The notes beneath the pieces were generated by a model that saw only the letters and a list, made by a program, of their open reading frames with translations, made no database searches and was not told the DNA's origin. A stretch of 14,170 nucleotides of DNA from Bacteroidota bacterium (GTDB lineage Bacteria; Bacteroidota; Bacteroidia; Bacteroidales; Prolixibacteraceae). Of this stretch, positions 1 through 6,378 are shown in pieces. Position numbers and translations under genes: made by a program. How positions within the stretch are numbered: the first letter of the stretch is position 1; every line of letters starts with the position of its first letter. Location of the stretch: positions 1 to 14,170 of the forward strand of contig JAUYTA010000255.1 in assembly GCA_030695265.1 (NCBI GenBank). The letters run 5' to 3'.

Positions 1-431
1 TGTTGAATCCATTTTTCGCTGCGACCCAACTTCTGCCAGTTTTCTCTTGCTCGTTCGATACTTTGTTCTGGATCGGCTATTTCTTTCATGCGCTCATACC
101 CCACTTTTGCAAGCCATTGCTTAAATGGTTCTGCTTTTGGCGAAGGAATGGATTGAATAATTCGCAAGAGCGTTTCAGTATCGGCCACATCGGTTTCTCT
201 CATTTTGCCATCTTCTGCAGCCATTTTCAACTGTCCCAACTTTTGGGACAGTTCACTACCTTCAGCTTGAAGCTTGGTTTTTAATGCACTCCAATATTTC
301 CTTGGTCTTGGACTTTCTGTGAGTATCTCTATCACATCAATTACAGAAAAAAACCATTTCTCCTGCACTTCATCCCAATGGGTGCGAACTTTTTTGCTTT
401 CAAAAAGCTTGATTGAATCACTGTTTTCCAT
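1..431 (-). CDS. Bro-N domain protein (phage antirepressor/DinD-like), 3' end cut off by window edge
   Basis: This is an incomplete gene read leftwards from an ATG at 431; 143 codons are open to the window edge and no stop is reached. The product starts MENSDSIKLFESKKVRTHWD and continues with EKWFFSVIDVIEILTES at about residues 25-41, RKYWSALKTKL at 45-55, LKMAAEDGKMRETDVADTETL at about 68-88 and SIPSPKAEPFKQWLAKVG at about 94-111. These are hallmarks of the Bro-N domain (PF02498) of phage antirepressors, baculovirus BRO proteins and the chromosomal DinD-like family of Bacteroidota. Family members are thought to bind DNA; DinD of E. coli is SOS-induced and inhibits RecA filaments. An in-frame TAA lies 24 bases upstream of the ATG, so the start is secure. 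Whether this copy is a prophage relic or a resident chromosomal gene cannot be decided here. The family is confident, the function is not. Confidence 0.88.
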   Translation of the reverse strand, partial: MENSDSIKLFESKKVRTHWDEVQEKWFFSVIDVIEILTESPRPRKYWSALKTKLQAEGSELSQKLGQLKMAAEDGKMRETDVADTETLLRIIQSIPSPKAEPFKQWLAKVGYERMKEIADPEQSIERARENWQKLGRSEKWIQ

Positions 432-476
432 AAATAAAACGGTTTTGGGTTATTACTTTATGGTGCTCTTTAGTTC

Positions 477-497
477 CAAATTTAGAAATCAAATTTA
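477..497 (-). promoter_or_regulatory. Two possible -7 boxes for the Bro-N gene
   Basis: Read on the minus strand, TAAATTTG occurs twice (484-477 and 497-490). Both fit the Bacteroidota -7 consensus TAnnTTTG exactly and lie 46-59 bases ahead of the Bro-N start. No TTG stands at the usual 19-21-base distance upstream of either, so this is weak support. Confidence 0.28.
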
Positions 498-502
498 AAA
501 GA

Positions 503-526
503 AAGGAAGGGTAATACCCTATCCTT
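503..526. promoter_or_regulatory. Imperfect inverted repeat, possible operator
   Basis: The arms AAGGA-AGGGT and ACCCT-A-TCCTT surround the 3-base centre AAT. Pairing is 10 of 10 with one bulged base. It lies about 72 bases upstream of the Bro-N start, immediately behind the two -7-like boxes on that strand. It has no T-run, so it is not an obvious terminator. A repressor-binding site for the Bro-N gene is a guess. Confidence 0.3.
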
Positions 527-616
527 GTGCCTTTATATTATAATTACTTATCAACAGAAATGAAAACTCAGAAAAACGATCGTCTTTTTCAACTTTCAGG
601 ATTGTTTGAAAATGAA

Positions 617-648
617 TTGTGTATTCGAAAATGAATTTTATAACTTTA
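617..648 (+). promoter_or_regulatory. Bacteroidota-type promoter-like element upstream of ggt
   Basis: TTG at 617-619, a 21-base spacer, then TAACTTTA at 641-648 matches the Bacteroidota housekeeping sigma consensus TTG-N19-21-TAnnTTTG in all but the last base. The predicted transcript would start near 655, with about 220 bases of palindrome-rich leader before the ggt start at 879. It may also serve the short ORF at 673. Confidence 0.45.
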
Positions 649-708
649 GGCACTCTATCAAATCAAACTACTATGAAACGTGCCATTAGAGATAATCTCA
701 CACAGTCG

Positions 709-728
709 CATCCGCCAGCTGGCGGATG
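709..728. repeat. Perfect 20-bp palindrome
   Basis: CATCCGCCAGCTGGCGGATG is its own reverse complement. It is GC-rich within an AT-rich intergenic stretch. Ten bases further lies a second perfect palindrome, CCGATATATCGG (739-750). Closely spaced palindromes of this style resemble the dispersed intergenic repeats common in Bacteroidota genomes; that is recalled rather than tested here. Confidence 0.7.
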
Positions 729-738
729 GCGAGTTCTG

Positions 739-750
739 CCGATATATCGG
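739..750. repeat. Perfect 12-bp palindrome CCGATATATCGG
   Basis: This second perfect palindrome follows the 20-bp palindrome at 709-728 after 10 bases. The wider context GCCGATATATCGGGAC looks like a dispersed repeat unit rather than a protein-binding site of ggt. Confidence 0.55.
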
Positions 751-776
751 GACAGGCTATGTGGCAATTAAAAAAC

Positions 777-880
777 AAATTATAAACACATAAAAAATAA
801 CCACATAGACACATAGTTCACATAGAAAAATAATAACTATGTTTTCTATGTGCCTATGTGGTTTAAAATTATAAACACAT
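777..880. repeat. Hairpin element with CACATAG units flanked by a 15-bp direct repeat
   Basis: AAATTATAAACACAT occurs at 777-791 and again, without mismatch, at 866-880; similarity continues for several bases on the far side (AAAAAATAA against GAAAAATTA). Between them is a large imperfect hairpin. The left arm carries three CACATAG units (802-808, 810-816, 819-825). The right arm carries their complements, CTATGTG, at 846-852 and 854-860. The core pairing CACATAGAAAA (819-829) with TTTTCTATGTG (842-852) is perfect over 11 bp. The second direct-repeat copy includes the first two bases of the ggt start codon. The arrangement looks like a small insertion with a long target duplication. Confidence 0.7.
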
Positions 881-2567
881 GAAAAATTATCTGTTGTTTT
901 TCGCTCTGGCTATTGTCCTTCATCCATTATCGGCACAGGATCGCATTACCGGTTTGCCATTTGCCACCCGTTCAGAAGTAATTGCACAACATGGAATGGC
1001 ATGCACCAGTCAGCCTTTGGCCACACAAGTTGCACTCGATATTCTGAAAGCCGGCGGAAATGCTATCGACGCGGCAATTGCGGCAAACGCAGTGCTCGGA
1101 TTGGTAGAACCCACCGGAAACGGAATCGGCGGCGACTTATTTGCCATCGTTTGGGACGCCAAAACACAAAAACTGTATGGCTTGAATGCCAGCGGCAGAT
1201 CGCCTTACGACCTGAGTTACGAATATTTCAAGAAAAATGGAATCACCAGAATTCCAGCATTTGGTCCGCTGCCGGTTTCTGTTCCCGGATGTGTTGACGG
1301 ATGGTTCGAATTGCACAAAAAATTCGGCAACCTACCCGTTTCTGATATCCTGAAACCTGCTATAACCTATGCGCGTGAAGGATTTCCTGTTTCAGAGGTA
1401 ATTGCGTATTACTGGAATTCGAACGCTTTAAAATTGCAAAAGTATCCCGGGTTCAAAGAAATTTTTATGCCCGATGGCAAAGCCCCTGCAAAAGGAGAAA
1501 TTTTCCGGAATCCTTATCTGGCTGAAACACTCGAAAAAATTGCAACAGGTGGCCGCGATGCTTTTTACAAAGGTGAGATTGCACAAAAAATAGTTCATTA
1601 CATGAAAGAACAAGGTGGCTTTTTAAGTATGCGCGACCTTGCCGACCATCATTCTGATTGGGTGGAGCCAATTTCTACCAGCTATCGCGGCTACGATGTT
1701 TGGGAATTACCGCCAAACGGACAGGGAACTGCTGTTCTTCAACAATTGAACATGCTTGAAAAATTCGATATTGCCTCAATGGAATATGGTAGCCCTGAAT
1801 ACATTCACGCTTTCATTGAAACAAAGAAACTGGCTTTCGAAGACCGTGCAAAATTCTATTCCGACCCTGATTTTAACCAGATTCCGATTCGCAGACTTAT
1901 CTCAAAAGAATATGCGAAAGAGCGTTTAAAACTTTATGATTCAGAAAAAGCAGCTAAAAGTGTACCTGCTGGCAACCTCGAAACCGGTAATACCATTTAC
2001 CTTACAACGGCAGATAAAGATGGCAACATGGTTTCACTGATTCAAAGCAATTACCGTGGAATGGGTTCAGGAATGACACCCGGAAAACTTGGATTTGTTT
2101 TGCAGGACAGGGGCGAAATGTTTATCCTCGACGCCAATCACATGAACAAATATGAACCGCACAAACGGCCGTTTCATACCATTATTCCGGCTTTCATCAC
2201 CAAAGACGGAAAGCCTTTTATCAGCTTCGGTTTGATGGGCGGTTCGATGCAACCACAGGGACATGTTCAGATGGTGGTCAACCTGATTGATTTCGGGATG
2301 AACCTCCAGGAAGCTGGCGATGCTCCCAGAATTTGTCATGAAGGGTCGAGCGAACCCACCGGTGAGATAATGACAGACGGTGGAATCGTTTATCTGGAAA
2401 GCGGAATACCTTACGAAACGGTGCGAAACCTGCTGGGCAAGGGACACCAGATTCAATACATCAACGGAATTTACGGCGGTTATCAGGCTATTAAATGGGA
2501 CGATAAAAACAAAGTTTATTACGGCGCTTCCGAATCGAGAAAGGACGGGCAGGCAGCGGGATATTAA
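879..2567 (+). CDS. ggt: Gamma-glutamyltransferase family protein (secreted, acylase-like subgroup)
   Basis: The 562-residue product has an N-terminal signal peptide (residues 1-19, ending LSAQ) and the whole of the PF01019 N-terminal-nucleophile hydrolase fold. Visible landmarks are GGNAIDAAIAAN (59-70), GNGIGGDLFA (80-89), ASGRSP (104-109, the arginine that holds the glutamyl carboxylate in true GGTs) and GNTIYLTTADKDGN (370-383), in which T372 should be the autoprocessing nucleophile. GGSMQPQGH (454-462) is the glycine-rich loop. Residues that contact the gamma-glutamyl group in E. coli GGT appear replaced: QDRGEMF at 409-415 instead of NNQMDDF, and RPFHTIIP at 430-437 instead of the double-serine loop. 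A periplasmic hydrolase or acylase of the wider family is therefore as likely as classical glutathione breakdown. The gene ends 3 bases from the convergent cytochrome gene. The symbol is used in the family sense only. Confidence 0.88.
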   Translation: MKNYLLFFALAIVLHPLSAQDRITGLPFATRSEVIAQHGMACTSQPLATQVALDILKAGGNAIDAAIAANAVLGLVEPTGNGIGGDLFAIVWDAKTQKLYGLNASGRSPYDLSYEYFKKNGITRIPAFGPLPVSVPGCVDGWFELHKKFGNLPVSDILKPAITYAREGFPVSEVIAYYWNSNALKLQKYPGFKEIFMPDGKAPAKGEIFRNPYLAETLEKIATGGRDAFYKGEIAQKIVHYMKEQGGFLSMRDLADHHSDWVEPISTSYRGYDVWELPPNGQGTAVLQQLNMLEKFDIASMEYGSPEYIHAFIETKKLAFEDRAKFYSDPDFNQIPIRRLISKEYAKERLKLYDSEKAAKSVPAGNLETGNTIYLTTADKDGNMVSLIQSNYRGMGSGMTPGKLGFVLQDRGEMFILDANHMNKYEPHKRPFHTIIPAFITKDGKPFISFGLMGGSMQPQGHVQMVVNLIDFGMNLQEAGDAPRICHEGSSEPTGEIMTDGGIVYLESGIPYETVRNLLGKGHQIQYINGIYGGYQAIKWDDKNKVYYGASESRKDGQAAGY

Positions 2568-2570
2568 AGT

Positions 2571-3053
2571 TTACTTCCCGCTTCGAACCTTTTTAACCAA
2601 ATCTGCATCAACCGGATCAAAACTATTTCCGAAACTTATTCGGATATATGTCAGCACATCGGCAATTTCCTGATCAGTTAATTTGGCATGGGAGGGCATA
2701 AAACTTTTATAAATCTCTCCATTTACCTCTATTTTTCCGCTGAGCCCTTTCATCATAATGGCTATCAACTCTTCGGGATCGTTTCCCGTCCAACTTCCCG
2801 GACCCAAAGGCGGATGCATTCCCGGTACCCCCGATCCGTCAGCCTGATGACAGGTCAGGCAATATTTTATATAAACAGCTTTGCCAGGATGAACTAATTC
2901 AGCTGTTTGATCGGGTAGATTTTCGTTGATTTCTTTAGACAATTGCTCTGGACTTACGGGCGCAACTTTCTTCTTATCCGCATTATTCTGGCATGACATG
3001 AGCGATAAGCCAAATAAAATACTGAAAATTAAAGGATTAAATATTCGTTTCAT
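2571..3053 (-). CDS. Cytochrome c lipoprotein
   Basis: This is a 160-residue class I-type c cytochrome. The ATG at 3053 is preferred over a TTG one codon upstream. A lipoprotein signal ends in LMSC (cysteine 21), followed by a polar linker. A single haem-attachment motif CLTCH lies at residues 65-69, then PPLGPGSW (about 81-88) and SFMPSHAKLTDQEIADVL (117-134), where M119 is the likely axial methionine. It would sit on the membrane facing the periplasm and carry electrons. It lies 51 bases downstream of the sorbosone-dehydrogenase-like gene on the same strand, so the natural reading is that it accepts electrons from that enzyme. No separate promoter is evident in the gap. Confidence 0.9.
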   Translation of the reverse strand: MKRIFNPLIFSILFGLSLMSCQNNADKKKVAPVSPEQLSKEINENLPDQTAELVHPGKAVYIKYCLTCHQADGSGVPGMHPPLGPGSWTGNDPEELIAIMMKGLSGKIEVNGEIYKSFMPSHAKLTDQEIADVLTYIRISFGNSFDPVDADLVKKVRSGK

Positions 3054-3104
3054 CAATTTTCTTAAGGTTTTGGAAGGTCAAGATACCACTATTTTGCAAT
3101 TAAA

Positions 3105-4364
3105 TTATTTCGGCTGGTATATAATCCGGTAAATCCGGCCATTTACATCGTCGGTAACAAACAGCGATCCATCGGGTGCCTGAGCCAATCCACATGGACG
3201 GTGCTTCGCATCTCTCGGGCTTTTCACTACCTCAACTCCGGCAAAACCAGTGGCAAAAACCTCCCATTCTCCGGAAGGAATTGAACCTTTAAATGGAACA
3301 AATACCACGTGATAACCTTCCTGAGGTTGTGGGGCACGGTTCCATGAACCATGAAATGCCACAAAAGCGCCATTTTTATATTTCTCCGGAAACATGCTTC
3401 CAGTATAAAACAGCAAATCGTTTGGGGCAGTGTGGGCAGGAAATGCCATAATCGGATCATCGGCGGCAGAACATCTTTCAACTTTCAGTCCGTCACCACC
3501 ATATTCAGGACCCAATACTTTTTTATTCTGCGCCAGATCGAAATAGCAATAAGGCCAGCCAAAATCTGATCCGTCTTCAACCAACAGAAATTCTTCAGCA
3601 GGAATCTGAGAATTTTGTTGCTCTGTATATAATTCAGGAAAGAATTGTGAAAGTTGGTCTCTGCCGTGCTGAAGGGCATACAGTTTATTTTCAGCATCGT
3701 TCCAGGTAATTGCAACTGCATTCCTGATGCCGGTTGCATATCTGTAGCCATCTCTGGCCTGATCCTGATTCAAGACATCAGCTTTAAACCGCCAGATACC
3801 ACCATGAAGTTCGAGAATCGGACAAGGATCCATACCAGACGACCCTTTGGTGCGATCTTGTTCCTGACAGGCATTTGATGGCGCACCAACTGTTACATAA
3901 ATGTTACCTGCCTGATCAAAAGTCAAAGGTTTTGTAGTATGTTGATTTTGCACTGTAAATCCACCGGCAATAATTTCCGCATTTTCAACCGGAACCAAAT
4001 CTCCTTCTTTCAACTGGTAGCGAACAATCAGTGTATCAACTCCAAAATAGACATATCCATTGTGAATTTTTATGCCAGTTCCGTCATAAATGCCGTGATA
4101 TTTAATAACGTCAGCTTTGCCATCGTTGTTTTCATCGCGCAGACAAACCATTCCACCTCCATTTTTAACACGGTTGAGCGAAACATACACATCACCGTTC
4201 GAATTTATGTCAATGTGTCGGGCATGACCAATATCATCAGCAAAAATAAGCGCCGAAAAACCTTCAGGCAATTTCAATCCGGCGTTGTCTTTATCCGAAT
4301 GTATGCCAGGTTGGCAAGCTTCCAAAAAAGCCAATGCAATAATCCAAAAGGATATCTTTCTCAT
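3105..4364 (-). CDS. Sorbosone/glucose dehydrogenase-like lipoprotein (PQQ-type beta-propeller)
   Basis: This 419-residue protein belongs to the glucose/sorbosone dehydrogenase family (PF07995-like, six-bladed propeller, PQQ-dependent where studied). The start is the ATG at 4364, because it places a lipoprotein signal with lipobox LEAC (cysteine 17) at the N-terminus; the open frame extends upstream to 4424 but covers the promoter. Landmarks are HARHIDINSNGDVYVS (47-62), an acidic calcium-type loop DENNDGKAD (77-85), LHGGIWRF (186-193), LQHGRDQL (231-238) with the candidate catalytic H233, GSDFGWPYCYFD (265-276), AFHGSWNRAPQ (336-346) and RPCGLAQAPDGSLFVTDD (389-406). The substrate is not knowable from sequence; sugars or other polyols are typical. 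No PQQ synthesis genes are in view. It is the first gene of an operon with a cytochrome c. Confidence 0.9.
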   Translation of the reverse strand: MRKISFWIIALAFLEACQPGIHSDKDNAGLKLPEGFSALIFADDIGHARHIDINSNGDVYVSLNRVKNGGGMVCLRDENNDGKADVIKYHGIYDGTGIKIHNGYVYFGVDTLIVRYQLKEGDLVPVENAEIIAGGFTVQNQHTTKPLTFDQAGNIYVTVGAPSNACQEQDRTKGSSGMDPCPILELHGGIWRFKADVLNQDQARDGYRYATGIRNAVAITWNDAENKLYALQHGRDQLSQFFPELYTEQQNSQIPAEEFLLVEDGSDFGWPYCYFDLAQNKKVLGPEYGGDGLKVERCSAADDPIMAFPAHTAPNDLLFYTGSMFPEKYKNGAFVAFHGSWNRAPQPQEGYHVVFVPFKGSIPSGEWEVFATGFAGVEVVKSPRDAKHRPCGLAQAPDGSLFVTDDVNGRIYRIIYQPK

Positions 4365-4392
4365 GATTAGTTGGTTTTTTAATATTTTAAAA

Positions 4393-4424
4393 CAAAGAAA
4401 AGCATTATTGCTTATTTTCGCCAA
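4393..4424 (-). promoter_or_regulatory. Promoter-like element of the dehydrogenase-cytochrome operon
   Basis: On the minus strand TTG (4424-4422), 21 bases, then TTTCTTTG (4400-4393) matches the Bacteroidota TTG-N19-21-TAnnTTTG consensus with one mismatch. Transcription would start about 20 bases ahead of the ATG at 4364. Its position inside the upstream extension of the open frame supports the shorter gene start. Confidence 0.5.
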
Positions 4425-4477
4425 CTATTTTTTATTTCTAATACTGGCCGTTTATTTCATTTTCAAGAAATAAAAAG

Positions 4478-6289
4478 CTACTCAATATCCCTCTTCTCCC
4501 GATTGGAATAGAATTGCTGAAGAATTGAGCCATCGTTGGATTCTTTGGACAATGATTCGATTGTATTCTGCGGAATATCGCACAAATCGAGCGCCATCAG
4601 TCCGTCCAGACAGTTATTGAATTTTGGATCGACATTAAAACCGATGATTTTCGCATTCAGTTTAATGTACTTTTTCAGGAGCACAGGCAATCCCGAATTC
4701 ATCTCATCCACATCGCCAATAAACTTATCAAGCGAGTTGATATCGGCATCCATCGTTTCCATCAAAACATTCAGGTTCTGGTCAACAGTTTTGAACTTGT
4801 AAGCGTTGCGCGGTGTAATACTTCGGGCAAGTTTCCAATCGTAATGATGCGTCATGATAAATCTGATAATCATATCTTTTGAAGTGGCTGAGTAATCGTC
4901 GCTGATACTCACCGGCCCCATCAGATAGCGATATTCAGGATTCTTCAGGATAAAATACAGGATTCCTTTCCACAATAGAAACAATGGAATAGGTTTTTTC
5001 TGATAATCTTTAACGATAAATGAACGCCCTAACTCCATTGTCTGCTTTAACATATCCTGAAGTTCGTCTTTTAACTTGAATAAACTTTGCACATAAAATC
5101 CACGGATTCCGAATTTGTGAATTATTTCGGCGCCTTTTCCAATGCGGTAAGCGCCCACAATCATTTCGGTTTCGGTATCCCAGATAAACATCTGATGGTA
5201 ATACAAATCGAACTCATCCAAATCGATACTCCGATTGGTTCCTTCGCCTACCTGACGGAAAGTAATTTCACGAAGCCGGCCAATTTCAAGCAAAACATTG
5301 GGAATTCGCTTTGAGGGGGCACAATAAATGGTGTAATTTTTAAGCTTGAAAAGAAGACATTCGCGTGTCAGGTCATTAATTTCCTTCCTGATTTTATCAA
5401 TTGGCAAGGGCTCAGCAATGAGTTCAACTTTTTGCTGTCGTTTGATCGTGTAATTAAAGAAATTCTTTACTTCAATTTTCGAATTCAAACAATAAGTACG
5501 GGCACGTAAAAACCTGCCATACTGGTAAATATCTGCAAATTTATCCTGTTCTGAAACCTTTATACTTTGTCCAATCCTGATTTTGACCGCTTTCTTTCGC
5601 TGATACAATATTTCGGTCGGAAGTTTCATTTGGCTCAATGAAGAATGAATCCTTCCCAACATATAAAATAATCTGCTGTTATTGCCCTGAAAATGAACCG
5701 GCACGACAGGTACTTTCTGTTGCTTGATGAATTTCAGGGCAGAGTATTGCCATTGTTTGTCGGAAAGTACCATGTAATCATCAAATTGCGAAACATCGAC
5801 TGCCGGAAAAACACACAGAACTCCACCATTTCCGAGATGTTTCAAAGCTTGTTCCTGACCAATTGCAATTGCCCGTTTATCCGCTGTTTTCCGGAAAGGA
5901 TCTTCTTCAAGAAAAAAATCGCTGATAGGATCTATTTTTTGCAGCAATTGAGTGGAAACAATCTTAATGTCGTTACGGAGCGGGCTAAGAATTTTAATCA
6001 GTAAAATTGACTCCAAACCGCCAAACGGGTGATTTGACACAAGGATACACGGCCCCGATTTTGGAATGCGTTTCAACAATGTGTCACTATCGAACAAATA
6101 ATTAATTGACAGAATTTCAAGTAGTTCCTCAACAAAATCGAGCCCTTTTTTATCTCCAATTTTGTTATAAACCCTGTTCAGCTTATCGAAACGCAACATC
6201 AGCATCAGAAAACGGGCGAAATGTTCACCACCAAGAAAACCAAGTTTGGGGTTGGCTTTCAGAAAATCCTTTGGTTTGAATAGTTCCAT
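4478..6289 (-). CDS. Fused lysophospholipid-type O-acyltransferase / GNAT N-acyltransferase (OlsF-like)
   Basis: The 603-residue protein joins two acyltransferase domains. The N-terminal half is PlsC-like: SNHPFGGLES (85-94) is the acyl-transfer histidine block, FPAVDVSQF (161-169) the second conserved block and VPVVPVHFQGNNSR (193-206) the substrate block. The second half, from about residue 310, resembles the GNAT-fold hemolysin/OlsB N-acyltransferase family: LREITFRQVGEG (339-350), MIVGAYRIGKG (376-386), ELGRSFIVKDYQ (419-430), GPVSIS (458-463). Bifunctional OlsF enzymes of Serratia and Flavobacterium make ornithine lipids with this domain order, and Bacteroides uses related proteins for glycine lipids, so the likely product is a phosphorus-free aminolipid. 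Compared with the usual FPAGEVS and HPFGGLD forms as I recall them, the second block has VD for GE and the first ends in E rather than D. It acts at the inner face of the cytoplasmic membrane. Confidence 0.82.
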   Translation of the reverse strand: MELFKPKDFLKANPKLGFLGGEHFARFLMLMLRFDKLNRVYNKIGDKKGLDFVEELLEILSINYLFDSDTLLKRIPKSGPCILVSNHPFGGLESILLIKILSPLRNDIKIVSTQLLQKIDPISDFFLEEDPFRKTADKRAIAIGQEQALKHLGNGGVLCVFPAVDVSQFDDYMVLSDKQWQYSALKFIKQQKVPVVPVHFQGNNSRLFYMLGRIHSSLSQMKLPTEILYQRKKAVKIRIGQSIKVSEQDKFADIYQYGRFLRARTYCLNSKIEVKNFFNYTIKRQQKVELIAEPLPIDKIRKEINDLTRECLLFKLKNYTIYCAPSKRIPNVLLEIGRLREITFRQVGEGTNRSIDLDEFDLYYHQMFIWDTETEMIVGAYRIGKGAEIIHKFGIRGFYVQSLFKLKDELQDMLKQTMELGRSFIVKDYQKKPIPLFLLWKGILYFILKNPEYRYLMGPVSISDDYSATSKDMIIRFIMTHHYDWKLARSITPRNAYKFKTVDQNLNVLMETMDADINSLDKFIGDVDEMNSGLPVLLKKYIKLNAKIIGFNVDPKFNNCLDGLMALDLCDIPQNTIESLSKESNDGSILQQFYSNREKRDIE

Positions 6290-6378
6290 AATAAATAAAA
6301 AAAAGAATTCTTAAAAATGAACATTTTATTTGGTCATTTGTCAAACTAATAGCGTAATTCGCATTAAAATTTTAGAAA
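6290..6378. other. Short divergent intergenic region
   Basis: The 89 AT-rich bases between the acyltransferase (leftward) and the YgiQ-type gene (rightward) must hold both promoters. A -7-like TTTATTTG (6325-6332, plus strand) and a minus-strand TTAGTTTG (6349-6342) are visible, each with one mismatch to TAnnTTTG, but neither has a well-spaced TTG. Confidence 0.3.

Larger units (their letters stand above)
673..771 (+). other. 32-codon ORF spanning two palindromes; probably not a true gene
   Basis: An ATG at 673, 18 bases after the expected transcription start, opens 32 codons ending in TAA (769-771). The peptide begins MKRAIRDNLTQ and then reads through both palindromes (HPPAGGW, LPIYRD). 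I recognise no family. The palindromic core suggests a repeat element that interrupted or replaced a reading frame, leaving a short fused peptide. It could also be a leader peptide for ggt. Coding status is doubtful. Confidence 0.25.
432..878. other. 447-base intergenic region rich in palindromes
   Basis: This stretch separates the divergent Bro-N and gamma-glutamyltransferase genes and contains no convincing protein gene. From left to right it holds two -7-like boxes and an inverted repeat near 477-526, a rightward promoter-like element at 617-648, a 32-codon ORF at 673-771 containing two perfect palindromes (709-728 and 739-750), and a hairpin at 797-865 flanked by a 15-bp direct repeat (777-791, 866-880). 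About 530-610 shows nothing beyond AT-rich sequence. Confidence 0.7.

Noticed and set aside
2067..2456. 129-codon minus-strand frame opposite ggt
   Set aside because: It lies inside conserved GGT catalytic-domain sequence; no family features.
2555..2580. Terminator between ggt and the cytochrome gene
   Set aside because: The convergent stops are 3 bases apart and no stem plus T-tract is visible there.
3939..4370. 143-codon plus-strand frame opposite the dehydrogenase gene
   Set aside because: It is antisense to conserved propeller sequence and shows no motif or plausible start context.
4365..4424. Longer start for the sorbosone-dehydrogenase-like gene
   Set aside because: The extra 20 residues precede a proper lipoprotein signal and overlap a good promoter-like element.
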